6,261 bases of DNA, from assembly GCA_025457785.1 (NCBI GenBank), contig JALOTS010000138.1, positions 1-6,261 of the forward strand, written 5' to 3'. The DNA is from Pontiellaceae bacterium (lineage in GTDB: Bacteria > Verrucomicrobiota > Kiritimatiellia > Kiritimatiellales > Tichowtungiaceae). Position 1 is the first letter of the stretch, and every line of letters starts with the position of its first letter. Below the pieces are notes generated by a model that was not told the DNA's origin, ran no database searches, and saw only the letters and a list, made by a program, of their open reading frames with translations. Positions 1 through 5,718 of the stretch are shown here, piece after piece. Position numbers and translations under genes: made by a program.

Positions 1-98
1 GTCAGTTTGTGAACGGCCACATTCTTTATGTGGACGGCGGAATTTTGGCCAACTTTGGTTATGTTAAAGGTGAGAACGACGTTGTATTACTCGGCTAG
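1..98 (+). CDS. Short-chain dehydrogenase/reductase (SDR), C-terminal end only
   Basis: Only the last 31 complete codons and the TAG stop are present; the first complete codon begins at base 3 and the gene continues off the left edge. The visible residues include N-G-H-I-L-Y-V-D-G-G-I-L-A, which matches the conserved C-terminal strand of classical SDR oxidoreductases (the V-D-G-G signature after the substrate loop). The variant with NGH-ILYVDGG-ILA is what I associate with gluconate 5-dehydrogenase or KduD-like SDRs that act on keto-sugar acids, but the Rossmann motif and the Tyr-x-x-x-Lys catalytic pair lie outside the window, so substrate and cofactor cannot be judged. Such a cytoplasmic enzyme next to secreted uronate-polysaccharide genes would fit reduction or oxidation of the released unsaturated uronic acid after it isomerises; that role is inferred from context. 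The stop is 9 bases before the next start, which suggests co-transcription. Confidence 0.8.
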   Translation, partial: QFVNGHILYVDGGILANFGYVKGENDVVLLG

Positions 99-102
99 GG
101 AG
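97..102 (+). promoter_or_regulatory. Shine-Dalgarno site for the GH105 remnant
   Basis: AGGGAG lies 5 bases before the ATG at 108 and overlaps the upstream TAG stop. It is a strong ribosome-binding site with good spacing. It supports this start and suggests that the shortened gene is still translated. Confidence 0.7.
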
Positions 103-107
103 TCTGT

Positions 108-521
108 ATGAAGACGGGAACGCTATTCGCAGGATGTATGTTGGCTGCCGGACTGGCTTTCGGCGTGGCTGCCGGACCGTCTCCGGAGTCGATAAAAACC
201 AGCATAACGAAGGTGGCGAACTGGCAGATTACAACGTTCGCAGATCACATGGACTTTCGTGCCGTCCCGCAGAACCGTAAGGATTTTCGGGAAGATAAAC
301 CCTACCACGACCTGACCTGGCATATGGGGGCTCTCTATGCCGGAATGAACGAATGGCGGAAAGCGTCCGGCGATTCCTTTGCCGATAAGACCGAGGTGTA
401 TGGCGTTGGTGCATTTCTCGCCGCCGGAACCGAGGTCTATAAGCTGGCCGGCGGAGAATTGATACCGGCAGAGTCGATCGGATGCCAACCGGCTCAAGCT
501 CCGACAAATGAGGCAAAATAA
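108..521 (+). CDS. Internally deleted GH105 (unsaturated uronyl hydrolase) remnant, 137 aa
   Basis: The protein starts with a signal peptide (K2, hydrophobic core about residues 5-22, likely cleavage near A-A-G). Residues 27-89 resemble the start of GH105 (Glyco_hydro_88 clan) enzymes: a helix ending in K-V-A-N-W-Q, then D-L-T-W-H-M-G-A-L-Y-A-G-M and W-R-K-A-S-G-D. From about residue 92, T-E-V-Y-G-V-G-A-F-L-A-A-G-T-E-V-Y-K-L is the last helix of the same family, which normally lies about 250 or more residues later. Full-length GH105 proteins are roughly 350-400 residues, so the middle of the (alpha/alpha)6 barrel, with the catalytic aspartate region, is missing. The seam is near residues 88-93 and the frame is intact. 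GH105 normally hydrates and releases 4,5-unsaturated uronic acid from lyase products; this version should be inactive. It is either a decayed gene that still has a good start, or an assembly deletion. The stop is 3 bases before the next ATG. Confidence 0.72.
   Translation: MKTGTLFAGCMLAAGLAFGVAAGPSPESIKTSITKVANWQITTFADHMDFRAVPQNRKDFREDKPYHDLTWHMGALYAGMNEWRKASGDSFADKTEVYGVGAFLAAGTEVYKLAGGELIPAESIGCQPAQAPTNEAK
510..513 (+). promoter_or_regulatory. Weak Shine-Dalgarno site for the GH2-BNR gene
   Basis: GAGG inside the end of the GH105 remnant lies 11 bases before the ATG at 525, somewhat far. With only 3 bases between stop and start, translation of the large gene may depend partly on coupling to the short upstream frame. 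That could be one reason a dead gene keeps an open frame, but this is inference. Confidence 0.4.
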
Positions 522-524
522 CAG

Positions 525-3500
525 ATGTCCATAAAACAAAGAGTCTTTAACCACCTGCTGTGGCTGTCCTTGATGACCGCCATGACGGACGGGCTTGCAG
601 AGACTCTCAACTTCAATCCGGACTGGCGTTTTGTCCGCAGGGATGTGCCGAACGCGCAGCAGACCGGCTTCGATGATCAGGCGTGGGAGACGGTTTCTGC
701 GCCGCACACGTACAACGATGTGGACACCTTCGATGACTGGTCGCCGTCGGGGCATCGGGGTGAAATGAACCAGTGGGGCGGACGAACCTGGTATCGCAAA
801 CAGTTCAACGCGCCTGCCAGCTGGAGCGGCAAACAGATCTATATCGAATTCGAAGCTGTGCGCCAGATTGCGGAAGTCTATCTGAACGGCATCCTGATCG
901 GGCGCAGTCAGAATGGTTTTATCCCGTTCGGTTTTGATCTGACTCCGCATATAAAGCCCGGCACAGAAAACGTGCTGGCACTGATGTGCGATAACAGTTT
1001 CGCGATCGACGATGCAAGCGAAAAACTGGGCGGAAAAAAAGAGACGGATGTCGATTATTCCACGCTGGATTTCAATGAGGGCGATGGAAAGCAGTTCCCC
1101 TGGAACAATCCGCATTGGCATCCGGCGCACGGGGGCATTTATCGCAACGTAAAAATCCACCTTAAAAATCCCGCTCATTTCACTCTGCCCCTTTTCCGAG
1201 ATCTGGGAACTGCTGGCAGTTATGTTTATGCCTCCGATATTTCCCGTGAACAGGCGACGGTTCACGTCGAGGCGGAGGTGGTGAACCTTCACACCCAAAC
1301 CCGGACGCTTCATGTCCATACAACATGGAAAGATCAGCAGGGCCGGGTGGTTGCAGAGGCCGCAAGTGAGCCCCGGATGATGGGTGCCGGTGAAAAGGCG
1401 GTTTTTTTACTGCACGCTGTGATCAGCAAACCGCTGCTCTGGGAGCCTGAGTATGCCAACCTGTACCAGGTCGAAAACAGCCTGTATGATGGCGGCGAGT
1501 TGCTGGATCAGGAGGAGATTCCCCTTGGCATTCGAACCTTACAATGGACGACCCACGCCGGATTTTTTATCAATGGCCGTCACATGAAACTCCACGGATG
1601 GGGACAGAAGTCGACATCTGAATGGCCCGGGCTGGGTGCTGCCCAGCCGGACTGGATGCACGAGTTGACGCTGCGCCTGATGCGTGATGCTGGCGGAAAC
1701 TTTGTCCGGTGGGGCCATACGGCGGGCAGCCCGGCGCAGATTGCCTCTGCCGACCGCCTTGGACTCGTTACCCTGCAGCCCGGGGTTGACGGCGAGGCCG
1801 ATGTTCAGGGAGCCGCATGGCAGGAACGAGTCGCCTCGTTTCGTGATATGGTGATCTATTTTCGTAATCATCCATCCATTCTCATCTGGGAAGGTGGCAA
1901 CCAAAGTGTAAGCGATGCCCACGCCAAGGAACTGACCGACGTGGTAAAAACCTTTGATCCTCATGGCGGCAGAGCCTATGCGCACCGGCGCTCCGATGCG
2001 GTAACGGCATCTTACTGCGACCTGACGATCAGTACCGAAGGCTCCGGCTTTCGAAAAGAGCTGCCGACCGTTGAGGGAGAATACAACCGCGAAGAGTCGC
2101 CCCGTCGGGTCTGGGACAACGCTTCTCCGCCAGATTTTGGATATAAAAATGCCAAGGGAACCTACCAGTTGACCAGCGAGCAGTTCGCCATAAACCAGAT
2201 TTTTCAGTACGACAAAATCTCGCCCCTGTTCCATGGCGGCGGTGCCAACTGGATCTTCAGCGATTCCACCAGCGGGGGCCGGGTACAAAGCGAAGTGGCC
2301 CGTGCCAGCGGTGAAGTCGACGGCGTTCGACTGCCGAAAGAAGCCTGGTCTGTCTGCAAGGTCCTGTTCACCGATGAACCCGATTTGCATCTGATCGGCC
2401 ACTGGACCTATCCCGAAAACACCGTAAAAGATCTGTTTGTTGCCTCCGACTGCGAGGAGGTGGAACTCTTTTTAAACGGACAGAGTCTCGGACGCAAAAA
2501 CGCATACACCGGCCCTTCGAGTCAGAATGAGCTCCTTCACAGGAATCTGTTTGTGTTTCCATCCGTAAAATTTCAAGCGGGAAACGTCGAAGCGGTTGGC
2601 TATGTCAACGGCGTTGCAGTCTTCCGGCAGACCCGGGAAACCGCCGGCCCGGCCAGCGCATTGCGACTGACCCCCATCACCGGGCCGGGCGGATTCAAAG
2701 CGACCGGATCGGATGTCCTGTTGGTGGATGTCGAAGCGGTCGATACACAAGGACGGCGCTGTCCAACCTGGCAGGCTCGCGTCGATTTCGAGTTGCAGGG
2801 GCCGGGAATATGGCGCGGCGGCTACAACTCCGGGAAGGCCGGATCCATCAACCACCCGTGGCTCGATCTCGAGGCAGGAATCAACCGCGTTGCCATTCGG
2901 TCGACTCGACAGGCGGGAAGCGTGACCTTATCTGCCCGTACAGATGGACTGCGTTCGGCCGCCTTGACTGTGCCGGTTCTTGAAGCATCGGGATCAAACG
3001 GCTTCCTCGACGAACTGCCGGAGCTTACGCCGGTTGAAGTGCCGGAAACCGCGCCGGTTCCAACGCAAAAAGATCAGGAACTTCTGGCTGGAAAAACACA
3101 ACCCTCTTCCCCGTCAATGACCGGGCGCTATATTGCGGAACTCGCCTATTCCGGTTCGGGAAAAGCCGAGCTGGGCGATGTGATGTCCGGGGTCAAACTG
3201 TTTACGGATCACGACATTCTGCTCGAAAAAGTGCCCTCGGTATTAGAAGGGGGAGAAATGATTCGTCTGCCCAATCAGGAATGGAACTATTCCGCTGTTG
3301 ATCTGTTGCAGTTCGAGGTCTCCGTTCCTGCCGATGTTTACATCGCCCGCGATTCCCGCCTGCCGCCGATGCCCTGGCTTGTCCGCGAATTCCAAAACTG
3401 CGGAGAAACGCTGCGGGTAAAACATCACGTCTGGGATTTGTGGAAGCGAACCGTGAAGAAAAACGAATCCGTTTTGCTGGGCAGTAACACGGAAGGTGAC

Positions 3501-3542
3501 GGCGAAAAACGATGGCAGATGATCGTCTTTGTCGTGCCCGCA
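525..3542 (+). other. GH2 module of the fusion protein
   Basis: This part (residues 1-1006) looks like a full-length GH2 protein by itself. The last stretch, ending near M-I-V-F-V-V-P-A, resembles the final beta strand that usually closes the accessory C-terminal domain. Characteristic blocks of this GH2 subgroup are F-V-R-W-G-H-T (393-399), H-G-G-G-A-N-W-I-F-S-D (570-580) and V-D-G-V-R-L-P-K-E-A (598-607). The domain order matches GH2 enzymes of Bacteroidota and PVC polysaccharide loci. Confidence 0.75.
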
Positions 3543-4835
3543 CAGACTGCGGTTTCTGCATTAGCCAACCCGACGGACGCTTCACCGGCCATTACCCTTT
3601 TCATGAAAGACGGCGGCTGGTGCTGGTATCAGGACCCGCGTGCAATCCTTCACGACGGAAAGCTGTTCATCGGTTCTGTGAAAGGAAACGGCGACGGCGA
3701 AGCTCTGATCGGCGTGTATGACCTGAAATCGAAGACCGCACTGGGCAACGTGGTGGCAAACCCGAAGTTCGACCGCGATGATCATAACTCGCCGGTTTTC
3801 TTTGCCCGTACGGATGGCAGCGTACTGGCCATGTATGCGCGCCACAGCCGCGATCACCTGCACCGATTTCGAATCTCTGATCCGAATGATCCGATGAAGT
3901 GGAGCGAGGAGATGGTGTTCAATCACGACGATCCGAAAGCCGGTAAGGTTACATACATGAACCTTTTGGAAATGACCGCTGAGGGCAAACTCTATAACTT
4001 TTATCGCGGCATCCGTTGGAATCCGTCGTTCATCACCTCGACAGATCAAGGGAAAACGTGGGGGGAGCCGACTCACTTTATCTCCAGTGAACTAAATGGA
4101 ACGCATCGTCCATATGTCCGGTATGCCGGCAACGGAAAAGACAGAGTCTACGTGAGTTTTACCGACGGCCATCCGCGCGATTTCGGCAACAGCATCTATT
4201 ATGCAGAGTTCAGCAATGGGAAGTTCTGCAAAGCGGACGGCACGTTGCTGAAGGATCTCAAAAAGGACGGACCGTTGCGTCCGAGTGAAGCGGAACGGGT
4301 CTATCGGGGGAGTGAAACCCGGGAAAAACCGGAAGGCTGCGAAAGCGTACCGTTCAGCGCCTGGACCAGTTCTATTTCTATCGATGCCAAGGGGAATCCG
4401 CATATCGGTTATACGCTGTATCTCAGCAACACCGATCACCGTTACCGCATCGCCTCATGGGATGGAAACAGATGGTTTGATCGCGAGGTGGCTTATGCGG
4501 GAAAATGTCTCTACGAGCGCGAGTCCAGCTACACCGGTTTGATCACGCTGGATCCGGTCGATCCCTCTGTGGTCTTTATTTCGACGGATGTCGATCCGTC
4601 CACCGGAAAAGAGTCCGGAGGACTGCATGAAATCTATCGGGCAAATATTGGATTAAACCACGATGTTGCTTCGATAAAATGGACTGCGGTGACTGAGAAT
4701 TCCAAGGTTCGGAACATCCGTCCGGTTGTGTTGCGCGATGGCGATTCGCGCGTTGTTCTCTGGAACTGCGGACGGTTCACGACGTATACGGACTATGATT
4801 TAGATACGGTCGGGTTTGTTGAAGACGTAAAATGA
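525..4835 (+). CDS. Secreted GH2 glycosidase fused to a BNR-type seven-bladed propeller, 1436 aa
   Basis: A signal peptide (K4/R6, hydrophobic 11-20, likely cleavage after G-L-A at 25) precedes a complete GH2 protein. It has a jelly-roll sugar-binding domain (about 27-215, with W-Y-R-K-Q-F and V-Y-L-N-G), an Ig-like domain (about 218-338) and a TIM barrel (about 345-620). The likely nucleophile is E519 in E-G-E-Y; the acid/base position reads W-E-G-G-N-Q, with Gln460 instead of the usual Glu. Next come a C-terminal beta domain (about 635-705, V-E-L-F-L-N-G), a GH2 C5-like Ig domain (about 711-820), a Pro/Thr-rich linker (831-865) and an accessory beta domain (about 866-1005) like those trailing secreted pectinases (V-Y-I-A-R-D-S-R, P-W-L). 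Residues 1022-1436 are a BNR_4-like propeller. GH2 members hydrolyse beta-linked galactosides, glucuronides or related sugars; the propeller may be an ulvan-lyase-like enzyme or a binding module. The specific activity is unknown. The start is chosen by signal peptide and spacing. Confidence 0.85.
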   Translation: MSIKQRVFNHLLWLSLMTAMTDGLAETLNFNPDWRFVRRDVPNAQQTGFDDQAWETVSAPHTYNDVDTFDDWSPSGHRGEMNQWGGRTWYRKQFNAPASWSGKQIYIEFEAVRQIAEVYLNGILIGRSQNGFIPFGFDLTPHIKPGTENVLALMCDNSFAIDDASEKLGGKKETDVDYSTLDFNEGDGKQFPWNNPHWHPAHGGIYRNVKIHLKNPAHFTLPLFRDLGTAGSYVYASDISREQATVHVEAEVVNLHTQTRTLHVHTTWKDQQGRVVAEAASEPRMMGAGEKAVFLLHAVISKPLLWEPEYANLYQVENSLYDGGELLDQEEIPLGIRTLQWTTHAGFFINGRHMKLHGWGQKSTSEWPGLGAAQPDWMHELTLRLMRDAGGNFVRWGHTAGSPAQIASADRLGLVTLQPGVDGEADVQGAAWQERVASFRDMVIYFRNHPSILIWEGGNQSVSDAHAKELTDVVKTFDPHGGRAYAHRRSDAVTASYCDLTISTEGSGFRKELPTVEGEYNREESPRRVWDNASPPDFGYKNAKGTYQLTSEQFAINQIFQYDKISPLFHGGGANWIFSDSTSGGRVQSEVARASGEVDGVRLPKEAWSVCKVLFTDEPDLHLIGHWTYPENTVKDLFVASDCEEVELFLNGQSLGRKNAYTGPSSQNELLHRNLFVFPSVKFQAGNVEAVGYVNGVAVFRQTRETAGPASALRLTPITGPGGFKATGSDVLLVDVEAVDTQGRRCPTWQARVDFELQGPGIWRGGYNSGKAGSINHPWLDLEAGINRVAIRSTRQAGSVTLSARTDGLRSAALTVPVLEASGSNGFLDELPELTPVEVPETAPVPTQKDQELLAGKTQPSSPSMTGRYIAELAYSGSGKAELGDVMSGVKLFTDHDILLEKVPSVLEGGEMIRLPNQEWNYSAVDLLQFEVSVPADVYIARDSRLPPMPWLVREFQNCGETLRVKHHVWDLWKRTVKKNESVLLGSNTEGDGEKRWQMIVFVVPAQTAVSALANPTDASPAITLFMKDGGWCWYQDPRAILHDGKLFIGSVKGNGDGEALIGVYDLKSKTALGNVVANPKFDRDDHNSPVFFARTDGSVLAMYARHSRDHLHRFRISDPNDPMKWSEEMVFNHDDPKAGKVTYMNLLEMTAEGKLYNFYRGIRWNPSFITSTDQGKTWGEPTHFISSELNGTHRPYVRYAGNGKDRVYVSFTDGHPRDFGNSIYYAEFSNGKFCKADGTLLKDLKKDGPLRPSEAERVYRGSETREKPEGCESVPFSAWTSSISIDAKGNPHIGYTLYLSNTDHRYRIASWDGNRWFDREVAYAGKCLYERESSYTGLITLDPVDPSVVFISTDVDPSTGKESGGLHEIYRANIGLNHDVASIKWTAVTENSKVRNIRPVVLRDGDSRVVLWNCGRFTTYTDYDLDTVGFVEDVK
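3015..3119 (+). other. Pro/Thr/Glu-rich linker inside the GH2 module
   Basis: Residues 831-865 are rich in Pro, Thr, Glu and Ser (for example T-P-V-E-V-P-E-T-A-P-V-P) and have no predicted fold by eye. The DNA repeats short GCCGG(T/A) units. It separates the Ig-like C5 domain from the accessory beta domain and is probably a flexible extracellular spacer. Confidence 0.6.
3543..4832 (+). other. BNR_4-like beta-propeller module (possible lyase)
   Basis: Residues 1022-1436 form about 415 residues of propeller type. The entry motif G-G-W-C-W-Y-Q-D-P-R-A (1030-1040) and D-D-H-N-S-P-V-F (1085-1092) are typical of the BNR_4 group (PF15892), which I relate to the propeller ulvan lyases of PL24/PL25. 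One perfect Asp-box, S-T-D-Q-G-K-T-W, lies at 1172-1179. His1087, and the block T-H-R-P-Y-V-R-Y (1193-1200) with His, Arg and Tyr, are candidates for a His/Tyr/Arg lyase centre; assigning them needs a structural alignment. The stretch just before the module (T-A-V-S-A-L-A-N-P, about 1008-1016) resembles the end of a signal peptide, as if a separate secreted protein had been joined on. The module ends at the natural stop with no sign of truncation. Confidence 0.65.
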
Positions 4836-4844
4836 TGTAATCAT

Positions 4845-4848
4845 GGAG
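4845..4848 (+). promoter_or_regulatory. Shine-Dalgarno site for the DUF4861 gene
   Basis: GGAG lies 9 bases before the ATG at 4858, within the 22-base gap after the GH2-BNR stop. An in-frame ATG at 4843 would add five residues (M-E-K-T-K) but has no purine-rich site upstream, so 4858 is preferred. Confidence 0.6.
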
Positions 4849-4857
4849 AAAACGAAG

Positions 4858-5718
4858 ATGAATAGAAAATTGATGAAAACAGCAGGAGCTTTGGCGGGGG
4901 TGTTGATTTCCATACACACCCCGGCGGAGGGTGTTGAATCTGCGACGGCCACCGCACTTCGGACGAATCAGCTGAAAACTCAGGCCAAATATATTCCGCA
5001 GCGCAAGGACGATATTGCGTGGGAAAACGACCGGATTGCTTTCCGGATCTACGGTCCCGAGCTGGCGAAGACGGAACCGACAGGCAGCGGCATCGATGTC
5101 TGGGTCAAATCCACCCGCGAGCTGATTATCGATAAATGGTACAAAGGCGGCGACTACCACAAGGATCACGGCGAAGGCCTTGATTTTTACAGCGTAGGTC
5201 CCTCTCGCGGATGCGGCGGACTGGGCATTTGGGACGGCAGCACACTGTACACCTCCGGGCACTGGGCATCCTATGAGATTCGGGCTGGCGCAGACTTTTC
5301 AATTGAGTACGCGCCGTGGACTATTCAGGGTGGACATCAGATTTCCGAACATCGGAACATCACGCTGGAGCCCGGTTCCAACTTGAATCGTCTCGAGTCC
5401 GTTTTAAAAACCGACCTGCCGGAATTTGTCGTGGGCATTGGAATCGCCAAAGGCTCCGGCGGCGAAATCTATCAGGATGCAGAGCGGGGAATTCTGGCCT
5501 ATTGGCAGAAGCCCCATGCCGAACATGGTGCTGTCGGCTGCGCCGTGATCGTGAATCCTCAGGACGTGAAGGGCTTTGCGTCCGACAAGCTCAACCATTT
5601 GATTCTGGTGCAAGCCAAGTCGGGCGTTCCGCTGATCTATCGGGCGGGCGCCTGCTGGTCGAAAGGCCTCGACTTTAAAACGTTCGACGAGTGGAAAAAC
5701 TACCTAATAGAACAGGCG
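4858..5718 (+). other. Signal peptide plus DUF4861 module
   Basis: This segment (residues 1-287) has the length and motif order of a nearly complete stand-alone DUF4861 protein. It finishes in the expected end region: P-L-I-Y-R-A-G-A-C-W-S-K-G, then a short helix with F-D-E-W-K-N-Y-L. The following residues no longer look like DUF4861. Confidence 0.65.

Noticed and set aside
123..140. Lipoprotein box around Cys10 of the GH105 remnant
   Set aside because: F-A-G-C lacks the usual Leu at -3 and is too close to the N-terminus; cleavage near residue 22 by ordinary signal peptidase fits better.
123..1319. Long open frame of 398 codons on the - strand
   Set aside because: It lies opposite the GH105 remnant and the GH2 sugar-binding domain, crosses their gene boundary, has no recognisable domain and is Arg/His/Pro-rich as expected of a shadow frame.
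1539..2402. Open frame of 287 codons on the - strand
   Set aside because: It is antisense to the conserved GH2 TIM barrel, shows no family motif and no good start region.
3519..3590. Internal start at Met999 giving a separately made, secreted propeller
   Set aside because: M-I-V-F-V-V-P-A-Q-T-A-V-S-A-L-A could pass for a signal peptide, but the nearest GGAAGG is about 22 bases upstream and the segment also fits the last strand of the GH2 accessory domain.
3582..4076. Open frame of 164 codons on the - strand
   Set aside because: It is antisense to the propeller module, whose motifs are clear on the + strand.
4843..4857. Upstream in-frame ATG as the start of the DUF4861 gene
   Set aside because: No purine-rich site precedes it, while GGAG is well placed for the ATG at 4858; the signal peptide is plausible with either.
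4836..4857. Terminator or promoter between the GH2-BNR and DUF4861 genes
   Set aside because: The 22 bases contain no stem-loop with a T-run and no room for a promoter.
5316..5678. Open frame of 120 codons on the + strand in another frame
   Set aside because: It lies wholly inside the DUF4861 gene, has Arg/Cys-rich composition and no Shine-Dalgarno site.
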